Origin: Arcicella sp. | Lineage (GTDB): Bacteria > Bacteroidota > Bacteroidia > Cytophagales > Spirosomataceae | Direction: 5' to 3' | Assembly: GCA_025454855.1 (NCBI GenBank) | Contig: JALONS010000002.1 | Location: 1 to 55,624, forward strand | DNA length: 55,624 nucleotides | Part shown: positions 8,654 to 17,818 of the stretch, in pieces | How positions within the stretch are numbered: position 1 is the stretch's first letter | How the letters are laid out: each line of letters opens with the position of its first letter | The notes under the pieces: model-generated | Databases searched by the model: none | Told to the model about the DNA's origin: nothing | What the model saw: the letters and a program-made list of their open reading frames with translations, nothing else | Program-made: the position numbers and the translations under genes

Positions 8654-10120
8654 ATGAAATTAACAAAAACGATATTTTCAAGTGGATTAATAGGATTATT
8701 GCTCAGCATCAACGCTTGTACAGAGAAGTTTGATGAACTCAATATAGACCCTAATAATCCAACTACCATCGGCTCGCAATATCTTTTTCCCTATGCAGTG
8801 GAAAAATCGGTCGATAGATATTGGGGAGGCAACACCCGTTTTGAACGCCTCAATTTAGACGGTGCAATGCTGTGGATTCAGTATTTAGCCCGTAATATTT
8901 ATTCAAATGAAGGAGATAATTACGGAATTACACCCACTTTTTACAACAACACGTGGAAATCGCTCTACAACGACGGTTTAGTAAACTTCCAACGTATTAT
9001 CAATGAATCTGGTACAACTGGAAAGACACCCAATAAAAACTATGAAGGTGTAGCTTTAGTGATGCGTTCATGGGTATTTTCATTGCTGACGGATTTGTAT
9101 GGTTCTATTCCATATACCGATGCTTTGAAAGGAACGGATAGCTCGCCAGTTTACACTCCATCTTATGATTCAATGGATAAAGTTTATGCTGGATTATTAA
9201 ATGATTTGAAAATTGCTAACGAAAAATTGACCGTTGGCGGTCCAAGTGTAACGGGTGATATTATTTACAATGGAGACATTTTAAAATGGAAGAAATTTGC
9301 CAACTCTTTACGTTTACGGTTGGCGAATCGTCAATCAGCCAAGAAATCAGCCGAATCCAGAGCCATCATGAAAGAAATCCTTGCGGATGCCACGAAGTTC
9401 CCCATTTTCACCAGTAATGCAGACAATGCTTTATTAGCTAACACGGCGGTGCGTCCGAGTAACAACGAATGGCACGAAGTAATGATTATTGGTAGTAGAA
9501 CCGACTGGAATATCAGCAAAACTTTAGTGGACAAACTGAGTGCTTTGGGTGATACTCGTTTGGGGGTATTCGCCAACAGAAACAAAGCCAATACCTACGA
9601 AGGTGTACCCAACGGATTACCCGATGCCATTGCTACTACTTACTTAAGCACAGGGTCAGTTTTAGGTGATTATTTTACAAGAGCCAATACGCCAAGTGTC
9701 ATCATGACATACCCAGAGCTACAATTAATTTTGGCAGAAGCTGCCTTTGACGGCGATATTGACGGTGTACCCAGTGATTATTTCAAAAAAGGAGTTGATG
9801 CCTCATTTGCCCAATATTCATTGGCAACGCCCGCTGATTATTTGAAAACGGTAGGTACTATTTCCAAAGAAAAAATCATTGAACAGAAATGGATTGCGTT
9901 GTTTGGGCAAGGGGTTGAGGCTTGGACGGAATATCGCAGAACAGGCTTTCCAAAATTTGCTCCCCGTGACCCAAGAGCCGTATTTGAAAATGATGGTATT
10001 GTACCAACTCGCTTGCCCTACCCTACTACGGAGTATTCATTGAATAAAGCAAAATTAGATGAAGGCATCAAAATGACGGGAACTGACAACATGAAAACCA
10101 AACTTTGGTGGTCGGAATAA
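8654..10120 (+). CDS. SusD/RagB-family surface lipoprotein
   Basis: This 488-residue protein is the substrate-binding partner of the upstream SusC, sitting as a lipoprotein lid on the barrel. It has a lipoprotein signal with lipobox LSINAC (Cys22), then the family start TEKFDELNIDPNNPT. Helical TPR-like SusD features include YEGVALVMRSWVFSLLTDLYGSIPYTDA, the LKIANEKL region and LILAEAAFDG. The C-terminal block KEKIIEQKWIALFGQGVEAWTEYRRTGFP is characteristic of the SusD-like 2 family. It lies 52 bases after susC. It is intact, unlike its partner. The ligand cannot be read from the sequence; no glycoside hydrolase lies nearby, and the neighbours point to an amino compound. Confidence 0.93.
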   Translation: MKLTKTIFSSGLIGLLLSINACTEKFDELNIDPNNPTTIGSQYLFPYAVEKSVDRYWGGNTRFERLNLDGAMLWIQYLARNIYSNEGDNYGITPTFYNNTWKSLYNDGLVNFQRIINESGTTGKTPNKNYEGVALVMRSWVFSLLTDLYGSIPYTDALKGTDSSPVYTPSYDSMDKVYAGLLNDLKIANEKLTVGGPSVTGDIIYNGDILKWKKFANSLRLRLANRQSAKKSAESRAIMKEILADATKFPIFTSNADNALLANTAVRPSNNEWHEVMIIGSRTDWNISKTLVDKLSALGDTRLGVFANRNKANTYEGVPNGLPDAIATTYLSTGSVLGDYFTRANTPSVIMTYPELQLILAEAAFDGDIDGVPSDYFKKGVDASFAQYSLATPADYLKTVGTISKEKIIEQKWIALFGQGVEAWTEYRRTGFPKFAPRDPRAVFENDGIVPTRLPYPTTEYSLNKAKLDEGIKMTGTDNMKTKLWWSE

Positions 10121-10178
10121 AGAGTTATCTTAAAAATTCTTTTGTTCCCTCCTCCACTCAACTTAACAGCATTTATTT

Positions 10179-10649
10179 ATGAAAAAAATATTATATCTCA
10201 ATTTCCTCATTTTAAGCATCTTGACTGCCGCCTGCAAAGTTGAAGACCCTTTTGTAGATAGAGTAGTTGCTCCAGTTTTAGTCATTTTTGAGGATGCTTC
10301 TGGTAAAACCTCTGGTCTAACGACCGAACCTTCCATCAGTTCATCGGCTTCGGGGGATGCTTCTATTACTGTCAGACTTTTAGAATTAAATAAAGACGGA
10401 CTATTGAACAATAAGGTGGGAATTGATAGCCTTCCAGCCAAAGCCATTCCAGTAACTTTTAAACTGAGAAGCGGAGTCAAATTATCAGATGTTACGACGG
10501 ACGATAAAGGGCGTTCAACTTTAAAAATTGCTTGGAAAACCCTTGGAATTAATACGCCAGTGGCAGGGTCGTCAGTGGCATTGAGTTGCTCTGGTACATA
10601 CAAAGACGTGGCATTTACCAAATATTTTAGATTAACAGCGACAAAATAA
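10179..10649 (+). CDS. Small lipoprotein of the SusCD locus
   Basis: The 156-residue product has a lipoprotein signal with lipobox LTAAC (Cys19) and a beta-rich, Ser/Thr-rich body (VTFKLRSGVKLSDVTTDDKGRSTLKIAW) that suggests one immunoglobulin-like domain. Such small beta lipoproteins often sit in SusCD loci as accessory ligand-binding or surface proteins. I do not recognise a named family. It lies 58 bases after susD and 25 bases before the aminotransferase, so it belongs to the operon. The lipoprotein call is secure; the role is unknown. Confidence 0.8.
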   Translation: MKKILYLNFLILSILTAACKVEDPFVDRVVAPVLVIFEDASGKTSGLTTEPSISSSASGDASITVRLLELNKDGLLNNKVGIDSLPAKAIPVTFKLRSGVKLSDVTTDDKGRSTLKIAWKTLGINTPVAGSSVALSCSGTYKDVAFTKYFRLTATK

Positions 10650-10674
10650 ATAAACAAAAAAACTAAGAATTTCC

Positions 10675-11862
10675 ATGAAAAACGCAATTAACAGACGTAA
10701 TCTTTTAAAATCAGGTTTAATGACCATTAGTGGAATGGCTTTAGCCCCACACTTGTCGATGGGAGCATTCCCACAAGCATCTGTAAGTATTGATAGTCAA
10801 AATAGATTGTATTACAGTCCGCTACTACGTGAGCATTTTTTGGATGAACGCCCCAATGTTTCCGCTATGATGGCTCGATTAAACGCAAATGAAAACCCAT
10901 ACGGTCCACCAGAAAGCACTAAAAAAGCCGTAATGGATGCCGTAACTGGTGGAAATCGTTATTCTTGGAAAGAGTTAGCCACCTTAGTCGATAAAATAGC
11001 GAAGAAAGAAGGAGTTTCTCAAAATCATATCATGATGGGACCGGGTTCATCGGATTTATTAGAAAAGGTAGCTTTAGTTTTATTTATGAAAGGAGGAAAC
11101 GTGGTTTCTGCTGACCCAACGTATATGTCATTGATAAAAGTTGCCGAATCGGTTGGGGCAACTTGGAAAGCCATTCCTTGCAAAAGTGACTGGTCGCACG
11201 ATTTGGATGCCATGGAAAAAGCCATAGATAAAGACACCAAAATGGTTTATATCTGTAATCCTAATAATCCAGTGGGTAGCATTACAGCGGGCAAAGAGTT
11301 ATTAGATTTTTGCTCAAGAGTTTCCGAAAAAGTACCCATTTTCATTGATGAAGCCTACTTAGAGTTAGCCGAAGGAACAGGTACAGAAAGTATGGTTTCG
11401 TTATTAGCACAGAAGAAAAATGTCATTATCGCCCGTACTTTTTCTAAAATTATGGGGATGGCAGGTTTGAGAGTCGGTTACGCCGTAGCACAACCAGAAT
11501 TCCTTGACAAAATCCAGAAAATTACTCGTGGAGGCATGGGCATTTCGCACACATCAGTTTTGGGAGCAATTGCCAGTTTTGAAGATAAAGATTTTCAGGC
11601 AATGACCAAAAAACTAAACACTGAATGTAAAACCTATTTGTACGAAAATCTAACGAAGATGAACTACAAATACATTCCATCTTATACAAACTTCGTGATT
11701 TTTCCCATCAATATTAGTGGTAAAGAGTTCTTATCGAAAATGACCGCAAAAGGCATTATGGTAAGAGCTTTTGACATTCAAAATAAACCGTGGTGCAGAG
11801 TAAGTATGGGTACGATGGATGAAATGAAGCTGTTTGTGAAGGCATTGGGAGAAATATCTTAG
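10675..11862 (+). CDS. Tat-exported PLP-dependent aminotransferase (HisC-like fold type I)
   Basis: The protein (395 residues) has an N-terminal twin-arginine signal: RRNLLKSG at 7–14, a mild hydrophobic stretch and a small-residue region near 25–35. The rest is a full class I/II aminotransferase closest to histidinol-phosphate aminotransferases: LNANENPYGPP (69–79), NPNNPVGS (195–202), DEAYLEL (225–231) and the Schiff-base Lys258 in ARTFSKIMGMAGLRVGY. PLP enzymes are normally cytosolic. Tat export of a folded, cofactor-loaded enzyme is consistent with the signal. It sits 25 bases after a lipoprotein gene and 93 before a permease, in a SusCD operon, so it probably transaminates an imported amino compound in the periplasm. 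There are no histidine biosynthesis genes around it. The family and the Tat motif are clear; the substrate is unknown. Confidence 0.85.
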   Translation: MKNAINRRNLLKSGLMTISGMALAPHLSMGAFPQASVSIDSQNRLYYSPLLREHFLDERPNVSAMMARLNANENPYGPPESTKKAVMDAVTGGNRYSWKELATLVDKIAKKEGVSQNHIMMGPGSSDLLEKVALVLFMKGGNVVSADPTYMSLIKVAESVGATWKAIPCKSDWSHDLDAMEKAIDKDTKMVYICNPNNPVGSITAGKELLDFCSRVSEKVPIFIDEAYLELAEGTGTESMVSLLAQKKNVIIARTFSKIMGMAGLRVGYAVAQPEFLDKIQKITRGGMGISHTSVLGAIASFEDKDFQAMTKKLNTECKTYLYENLTKMNYKYIPSYTNFVIFPINISGKEFLSKMTAKGIMVRAFDIQNKPWCRVSMGTMDEMKLFVKALGEIS

Positions 11863-11955
11863 TTTTTGTCATAGCGATTACGACCATTTGGGGGAGTCAC
11901 TGGCTTCTCCAAATCTTTTTTTCAACAAGTATTCATTTCATTTACTATCAATAAT

Positions 11956-13050
11956 ATGATTGAAGCAGTTCAAAAAACGCTGATTCTACTACTCTTAATC
12001 GGATTAGGATTTGCGATGAGAGGGAAAATCAAAAATAAAACTGAAATCAACGGTGTCAAAGAAATCATTTTATCAATAGCTTTGCCATCAACCGTATTTA
12101 TTGCCTTGATGGGCATAAAAATCAGTCTTTCGTTGTTAATCTATCCCATTTTAATACTTGGGTTTAATTTCTTTATTTTCCTATCAGCCCCCTATTTTTT
12201 ACCCATTTTTGGCATTGATAAAGATAGCTCGTCGGGCAGAACACTCACCATGCTTTTGCCTTCTCTGGCTCCTGGTTTATCCAGTTTTCCTTTTATTAAT
12301 GAATTTTTAGGCGATGAATCCTTAGCATTGGCAGCAATGGGAGATGTAGGCAATAAATTTTTTGCCTTGAATTTTCTCTATTTTGTAGCCATGAAAATGT
12401 ACTTACAGAATAATCAAACCGAACAGGAAAATGATACAGGAAAGGTAAAAAGTCTTTTGCTTAGTTTAGTAAAAGAACCCATCAATATCATTATGTTATT
12501 GGCGATTATTTTCCTATTATTCGGAATCAACATGAAATCAATGCCCACCGTTGTTTCGGAACTTTTCAATCGAGCCAGTAGCTTAATGACACCCCTTGTT
12601 TTGATTTACATAGGTTTGGCGGTTCAATTCAAAGAAGGAAAAATCAAATTAGTGAGTTCTATTTTACTGTTCAGAGCGGGTATCACTTTACTATTTAGCG
12701 TGCTGATAATCAACATTTTCAACATTACGAATACTAACCTCATCCTATTAGCTGTGGTAGTACCGTTGAGTTCGTGTAGTTTTTGGCCCTTTGCTCATAT
12801 TTCGGGTATTAACCTGAAAGAAGACGATAAAGGTTTAAGTAAAGACAGGAAAACTTTTGACATGAATTTGGCGGTACTCATTTTAGCCTTCTCACTTCCC
12901 CTTTCTACCATTTTAGTCATGGGGATTTTAGCATCGGGCGAGTTCTTTGCTCATACGTCCACTTTGTTAATTACAGGACTTATTTTAACTGGATTGGGAC
13001 TTGCTCCTCATTTATTAAAAAAGCCATTTTTCAAGTTATCAAAGGCATGA
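11956..13050 (+). CDS. AEC-type (auxin efflux carrier-like) permease
   Basis: This is a 364-residue polytopic inner-membrane protein with about ten hydrophobic segments. It opens with LILLLLIGLGFAMRGKI, has the helix break GLSSFPFINEF and a polar middle loop, then a second half beginning SSLMTPLVLIYIGLAVQ. That two-halved layout with Asn/Pro-containing helices is typical of AEC/BASS-type carriers, which move organic anions or small amino-derived acids. It is the last gene of the SusCD locus, followed by a terminator. Its likely role is moving the product of the exported aminotransferase across the inner membrane, in either direction. The family assignment is moderate; the substrate is inferred from context only. 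Confidence 0.7.
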   Translation: MIEAVQKTLILLLLIGLGFAMRGKIKNKTEINGVKEIILSIALPSTVFIALMGIKISLSLLIYPILILGFNFFIFLSAPYFLPIFGIDKDSSSGRTLTMLLPSLAPGLSSFPFINEFLGDESLALAAMGDVGNKFFALNFLYFVAMKMYLQNNQTEQENDTGKVKSLLLSLVKEPINIIMLLAIIFLLFGINMKSMPTVVSELFNRASSLMTPLVLIYIGLAVQFKEGKIKLVSSILLFRAGITLLFSVLIINIFNITNTNLILLAVVVPLSSCSFWPFAHISGINLKEDDKGLSKDRKTFDMNLAVLILAFSLPLSTILVMGILASGEFFAHTSTLLITGLILTGLGLAPHLLKKPFFKLSKA

Positions 13051-13084
13051 GTGAGGCTATCTAATAATTACAACTAATAATACG

Positions 13085-13123
13085 AAGCATTCAACAAACT
13101 GTGACACAGTTTATTGAATGCTT
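13085..13123. terminator. Bidirectional terminator between convergent genes
   Basis: aagcattcaa (13085–13094) pairs with ttgaatgctt (13114–13123), and the inner aaactgt/acagttt continues the stem after one mismatch. This long hairpin lies between the permease (+) and the T9SS substrate (−). T-runs are short, but its location between convergent stops supports the call. Confidence 0.7.
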
Positions 13124-13192
13124 TAAACAATAATTGGAGTCCATAAAGCCCTATCATCAAAGGACAGTTTCATAGCAAAAACCTTTCGGTAA

Positions 13193-15415
13193 TTAACGAA
13201 CTAAACTCACCCAGCCTCGAAATTCTCGATTGGTAAATTTAATCAGATAGTAATAATCTGCGGATGCGAACTCGCTACCCGTCCATTGAAAATTTCTCTC
13301 TACTGACTTATAGACTGATGTTCCCCATCGGTTAAAAATTTCGATGTATTCAAACCGTTCCGTACAATTATTTTCGGGTAAATCTAAACTGAAATAGTCG
13401 TTTTTATTGTCGCCGTTGGGTGTAAAAATATTCGCAGGCTTAAACACATCATAATTAATTACCTTATTTTTTAAGCTAAGATTTACCGTCACAGTATCAA
13501 AGCGATTAGGGGAACAGGAATTATCTTCCGTGACAAAATCTATTTCATATTGTACCTGCTCTTTACCCTTCAACAAACTACAATCAGGTTTCCACGAAAA
13601 GGGATTGATGATTTTTGCCACACCATTTTTATCAGTCCAAATCATTCCTGCCGATTTCAAATCAAATCCTTTGGGTAAAGCATATAATTTAAGCGGGTCG
13701 GCATTAGGGTCTTGAGCAACGACATCAAAAAGTATAGAAGCTGGGTCTTTATCATCTAAAATTACTTCAATATCATTTTTCACTAATGTAGTTTTTACAT
13801 CAGGAGGGTCACTAATCGGACTAATAGACATCAAATTTACCGAAATACTATCTTTTAGATTCTTACCACATCGGGTATCAGTTACTACAAAATCAACAAT
13901 ATAATCGCCCTTCTGATTGGGGTCACAGATGGGAGTCCAAGTAAATGGAGACGTTACTTTACCAATTCCCGAACCTCCTGCAAAACTCATTCCTACTTGT
14001 GATAGATTAAAACCTCTACCTTTGGCAGTAATGGTGATGTTATCGTTATCTCTATCGTTACCCAAAATATTAAATTTCAGCGTACTCCCTACATTCACTT
14101 CTCCTTTTTGATTGGGCAAATCCGTTGAAATAGTTGGAGAAATATTAGGTTTGGGTTCAATAATCACTTGTATTCTAAGCGTACTGGTAAGCGGTTGTGG
14201 GCATCCATTATCCGAGCCAACAACATCAAAAATCAATGGTTTTCCATCCAACGATTCCGTACATTCATCAAAACAAACCTCCGCTCTGAGGGTATCTTTT
14301 GAACTGGAAGTTGTAATGGTAGATGGTGTAACTGTAGGAACACTTTTAAAATTAACAGGAATAATCTTCATGGAAAGTACCTGATTGGGGTCGGGGTCAG
14401 TTTCCAGAATGGTCAAGCACTTCTTTTCTCCTAATTTGATAGTAACAACCGAAGAAGAATTATAAAATTCAGTTTTACCTTTTTCTCTGAAATAGGCAAC
14501 GGGCGGTTTATTAATCGGGCAATCAATGGCTTTTAACTGAAAATCCCTACGAACCTCCCCTATTTTTATACCTCTACGGTATTCTTCCGTAAGTACACAA
14601 AAAACGTACAAACCCTCTTTTTCTACCGTGACACTCAATAAGCCAGTGCGTGGATTAACCCGTAGTGGCTCTCTCTGAGACCCCATGATATTACTGATAC
14701 CAAAGCCGTTTGCCCAACTGACCAATGGGTAATTACTACTCCCTCTCGGAAAATTAGGTCTTGGGTTATCTCTGTTTGTATAACCATTCAAAGGGGTAAC
14801 TAAACGATACACTAAGCTATCGCCGTCTGTATCGGTAGCTCCAAAATCAAAAGTAAACGGTCTATTCAAACAAATATAATCTCCCGTAAGGACTTTAAAA
14901 GATGGTGAAGAGTTCAGAAAGGTGCTACCTCCAACTTTCAACGGAGGAAAAGATAGATAAAAAACGGATGCGGCATCAGCAGGATTTGCAATATTGGAGA
15001 TGATATTATTTCTACAACACCTTTCCCAAACGATGTAATATCCCTCGGGTTCAGAAAACTGGTCTGGATTCAAAGCAATTAAGCTACTATACTGAATTAA
15101 ACGGGTTCTGAGAGTTGCATTTTGAACACAAACAGGATTTGTATAAGTAATTAATTCATTTTTTATAATCGGCAACACCACGTAACCCATCAATGTATTA
15201 TCTCTTTTTCTGAAAACGCCAACGGTTAAAGTTTGGTCTAACGCTCCGATTTGCCCATTTATATCATCAAAATAAAGATTTAAGTTTAGTCGATGTGAGA
15301 CATTCGCAATTCCACTCACTGTTTGCAATTCAATCTCACCTCCAACTATGTGCGTTGCATAGGTTGAAGAAATAAAATTGAGTAGAAAGAATAATAAAAA
15401 GTACCGTTTTTTCAT
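13193..15415 (-). CDS. Secreted repeat protein with gliding-motility/T9SS type B C-terminal domain
   Basis: The 740-residue protein has a signal peptide ending at about residue 20 (SSTYA), followed by THIVGGEIELQ, a common start of large Bacteroidota surface proteins. The middle is made of beta-rich repeats of about 100–110 residues with the recurrent phrase 'FSWKPDC/FTWTPICDPNQKGDY..DFVVTDTRCG', resembling cadherin/PKD-like or Ig-like domains. The last ~85 residues (ANIFTPNGDNKNDYF … YIEIFNRWGTSVYKS … GWVSLV) are the CHU_C / type B sorting domain that directs export by the type 9 secretion system. No enzymatic domain is visible, so a structural or adhesive role is likely. It lies 35 bases downstream of the small membrane paralogues on the same strand. 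Confidence 0.88.
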   Translation of the reverse strand: MKKRYFLLFFLLNFISSTYATHIVGGEIELQTVSGIANVSHRLNLNLYFDDINGQIGALDQTLTVGVFRKRDNTLMGYVVLPIIKNELITYTNPVCVQNATLRTRLIQYSSLIALNPDQFSEPEGYYIVWERCCRNNIISNIANPADAASVFYLSFPPLKVGGSTFLNSSPSFKVLTGDYICLNRPFTFDFGATDTDGDSLVYRLVTPLNGYTNRDNPRPNFPRGSSNYPLVSWANGFGISNIMGSQREPLRVNPRTGLLSVTVEKEGLYVFCVLTEEYRRGIKIGEVRRDFQLKAIDCPINKPPVAYFREKGKTEFYNSSSVVTIKLGEKKCLTILETDPDPNQVLSMKIIPVNFKSVPTVTPSTITTSSSKDTLRAEVCFDECTESLDGKPLIFDVVGSDNGCPQPLTSTLRIQVIIEPKPNISPTISTDLPNQKGEVNVGSTLKFNILGNDRDNDNITITAKGRGFNLSQVGMSFAGGSGIGKVTSPFTWTPICDPNQKGDYIVDFVVTDTRCGKNLKDSISVNLMSISPISDPPDVKTTLVKNDIEVILDDKDPASILFDVVAQDPNADPLKLYALPKGFDLKSAGMIWTDKNGVAKIINPFSWKPDCSLLKGKEQVQYEIDFVTEDNSCSPNRFDTVTVNLSLKNKVINYDVFKPANIFTPNGDNKNDYFSLDLPENNCTERFEYIEIFNRWGTSVYKSVERNFQWTGSEFASADYYYLIKFTNREFRGWVSLVR

Positions 15416-15450
15416 ACCTTAAAGACAAACTTTTTAACCAAAAAGTTGTG

Positions 15451-15978
15451 TTAATCATCAAGTTTTTGTGGTTTTGCAAAAGAGCCTTTTACTATCCATT
15501 TCTCACCATAGATTGAACTATAGGTAATCTCTAATTCAACGGGCTTATCTGTCCAAAAGTATTTCTGTAACTTCTGAGCTTCTTTTCGATTATTGTTAAT
15601 TTCAACCGTCTTAATCACATTACCTGATGGAATAAGTTGCCCCGAAATAATATTACTCCAAGTCATATTATTAATGGTATCTTTTTTATTGTATCTGCCA
15701 AAGAATGTGGGCAAATCACAATCTTGATAGGATTTTCCCTCGTATTTCACATTTACTTTTTCCACAAAAGCTGGACCTAAACCATTATTATAAACTTCCA
15801 CCAGAAAATGATTATTATTATACGCCGAAAGGCTGGTCATTAAATAGGGCATTACCGAAGCAAACTGTTGCTTCTTTATCAAATGGGTTTGATAAAGATA
15901 AATTCCCATGGTAGCCAAGCTAATTAAAATGGCTGATAGAGAAACAATTTTGTCAGCATTCCAAAATGCATTTTTCAT
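15451..15978 (-). CDS. Small single-span membrane protein, paralogue 1 of 3
   Basis: This 175-residue protein of unknown function has a short cytoplasmic N-terminus (KNAFWNADKI), one membrane helix (about 10–29, LSAILISLATMGIYLY) and then QTHLIKKQQFASVMPYL. The rest is a beta-rich soluble domain with NNGLGPAFVEKVNVKYEGKSY. The same layout and phrases occur in the next two genes, so these three arose by tandem duplication. This copy lacks the C-terminal KQPVECExC motif that the other two share. No family name is known to me. The run of three is on the minus strand ahead of the T9SS substrate. Confidence 0.8.
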   Translation of the reverse strand: MKNAFWNADKIVSLSAILISLATMGIYLYQTHLIKKQQFASVMPYLMTSLSAYNNNHFLVEVYNNGLGPAFVEKVNVKYEGKSYQDCDLPTFFGRYNKKDTINNMTWSNIISGQLIPSGNVIKTVEINNNRKEAQKLQKYFWTDKPVELEITYSSIYGEKWIVKGSFAKPQKLDD

Positions 15979-16087
15979 TTGATTATTATTTCAGTCGTTT
16001 TTAGAGGTATCTGATTGAGACGCATAGTCGGAACACCTAATCATTCCGTTTGATATCCAAGTTTTTGAGATGGGCGTTTCATATCAC

Positions 16088-16633
16088 TTATTTTTGACAA
16101 CTTTCACATTCAACAGGCTGTTTATCTTTTTCAGTAATCCAGTAATCTTGATAGATAGAGGCATAACAAATTTTAATGGTCGTTGCCTTAAAAATTTCGT
16201 AGAATGAATCGGCCATTTTTTCGGGTTCAATTACTTCTAATAAAATAACACTTTCTCCTGCGGGTATTACTGAGCCATTGGCAAAGGCAAAATTACAATC
16301 TGGCACATTTTCTTTGCCAAATAGTTTTTCTAAATATTCACGGTTAGGGTCTCCGCTGTGCTTGATACCAAAATAATCGATACTTATGTTTTTGACTAAA
16401 GCAGGTCCTACTCCTTTATTTCTGATAACCAACTGATATTTAGAATGTTCTTCCGACTGCGGTGTATAATTCACAAAGCACTCAATATAGGGCCAAACGG
16501 CTGCACTCTGCTGTTTCTGAATGAGGTGCGTTTGGTACAAGTATATTCCAAAGGTGGCTAAACTGACTAAAATAGCGGTTAATCCTAAAATTTTATCAAT
16601 ATTCCAAAAAGGTTCAGTGCGTCTTCGACTCAT
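16088..16633 (-). CDS. Small single-span membrane protein, paralogue 2 of 3
   Basis: This 181-residue paralogue of its two neighbours has N-terminus RRRTEPFWNIDKILGL, one membrane helix (AILVSLATFGIYLY), then QTHLIQKQQSAAVWPYI and a soluble domain with RNKGVGPALVKNISIDYFG. It ends in KQPVECESCQK, whose two cysteines three residues apart could bind metal or form a disulfide. Its start (16633) overlaps the stop of the upstream copy by four bases, so they are translationally coupled. The function is unknown. Confidence 0.8.
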   Translation of the reverse strand: MSRRRTEPFWNIDKILGLTAILVSLATFGIYLYQTHLIQKQQSAAVWPYIECFVNYTPQSEEHSKYQLVIRNKGVGPALVKNISIDYFGIKHSGDPNREYLEKLFGKENVPDCNFAFANGSVIPAGESVILLEVIEPEKMADSFYEIFKATTIKICYASIYQDYWITEKDKQPVECESCQK

Positions 16634-17218
16634 TTTACGGTGGGTTTTAATAAAGCTACATTTTCACAATTTTCACATTCAACGGGTTGTTTCCAATTTT
16701 GTACTGTCCAATACTCTTTATAAACGGATGAATAACAGACACTTATCTCACAATTATCAAAAATGTCCACCAGTAATTGGATGGTTTTCTCATCATTTTC
16801 ATTCAATACTAAAAACATCGTCCTTTCCCCAGCAGGAATCACCAAAGGAAAAATGGGACCCGTTCCTACTTCAGGAATTTGGTCTCGTGGTAATACATCC
16901 ATCAAAAGTTTAAAGGGCAAACAACTATCGCTACCTCCTTCATCATCGCTTGCGTAAACTTTCCCTTTGTATTTTATCTCCATTTTCTTCAAGAAAGCAG
17001 GTTCGATTCCTACATTCTTATATATACAAAATAAACGGAACATTCTTGTTATTATATTCTCTTATAATTTCTAAATGAGGATAAACACTGGCTTTGGCTT
17101 GACTCTGGAGTAACTTGGTTTGATAATAATATATCACAAAAGTTGCCAAACTAATCAGCATGGCACAAATACTAATGATAATATCGACTCGCCAAAGAGA
17201 CTTTGAAGGATTAGACAT
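16630..17218 (-). pseudogene. Small membrane protein, paralogue 3 of 3, frameshifted
   Basis: Start ATG 17218 gives MSNPSKSLWRVDIIIS, one membrane helix (AMLISLATFVIYYY), then QTKLLQSQAKASVYPHLEI and NNKNVPFILYI, where a stop (17018–17020) ends the frame. The paralogue-like sequence continues at once in another frame as YKNVGIEPAFLKKMEIKYKGK and runs to KQPVECENC at the C-terminus. Aligned with its sisters (LVIRNKGVGPAL; LVEVYNNGLGPAF), one extra base in the alternating run tatatata (17019–17026) explains the break, because removing one base restores ILYIKNVGIEPAF. The intact protein would be about 195 residues. A slippage mutation, phase variation or a sequencing error in the dinucleotide run are all possible. 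An ATG 45 bases further up (17263) lacks resemblance to the sisters and is not used. Confidence 0.8.
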
Positions 17219-17263
17219 ACAACTGAAGGATAAATTAATCACCCAAATTAAGATTTTTTCCAA

Positions 17264-17818
17264 TGAAGCCCTAAGCTATCACAAAATTTAAAGTGAAGAA
17301 TGGTAATTCATGAAAAAAAATAAAAAAATACTAAAAAACACCAATTTTGCATTAAAACCAAAAACAGGTTTATTATACGCTAAAACTGTACTATTTTTTT
17401 ACATTTTTTACCAAAATAAGTTTTAAAAATAAATAAATTGGCTTATATTTTTGTTAAATTTACAAATTAAGATACGCAAAGCGATTTGTTCTAAATTGTA
17501 TCTAACCAAGATAAAATTTTACATAATCTTGAAAATGTATAACACCAATGATTCTTTGGCAAAACCCTATTTTTTCCAAAGAATTTCTTGTATATATTTG
17601 TAACTACAAAATAGAAAGTAAATGCTTTGACAAAACACGATACTTTAAGTTTAGCAATTTTGAGCAAATTTCGTCACTGCAAATACAGAAATATTGAATA
17701 AGTTATAAAATCACTGGCATTCACTCTAAAAGAATACATTTACAGCGTTTTATTATTCAATATTAAACTTTTCACTACCACAAATCATTGTCTGTTTTTA
17801 AAGCCAAATATAAATACC
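17264..17818. other. Divergent AT-rich intergenic region upstream of gltB
   Basis: These 555 bases separate the minus-strand paralogues from gltB. They are rich in A/T runs and hold no credible gene. Two −7-like boxes on the plus strand, TATTTTTG (17446–17453) and TATATTTG (17593–17600), suggest gltB is transcribed with a leader of about 210 bases or more. I see no clear riboswitch fold. Confidence 0.5.
17593..17600 (+). promoter_or_regulatory. −7 box of a probable gltB promoter
   Basis: TATATTTG matches the Bacteroidota −7 consensus TAnnTTTG exactly. No good TTG is found at the expected 19–21 bases upstream, which could mean activator dependence, common for glutamate synthase operons. Confidence 0.4.

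Noticed and set aside
10675-11862. The aminotransferase as hisC of histidine synthesis
   Set aside because: It has a Tat signal and no histidine genes nearby; it lies in a SusCD operon.
16521-16913. Plus-strand open frames over the small paralogues and the 35–37 kb membrane gene
   Set aside because: They are antisense shadows of genes with clear family features, and have no promoter or start context.
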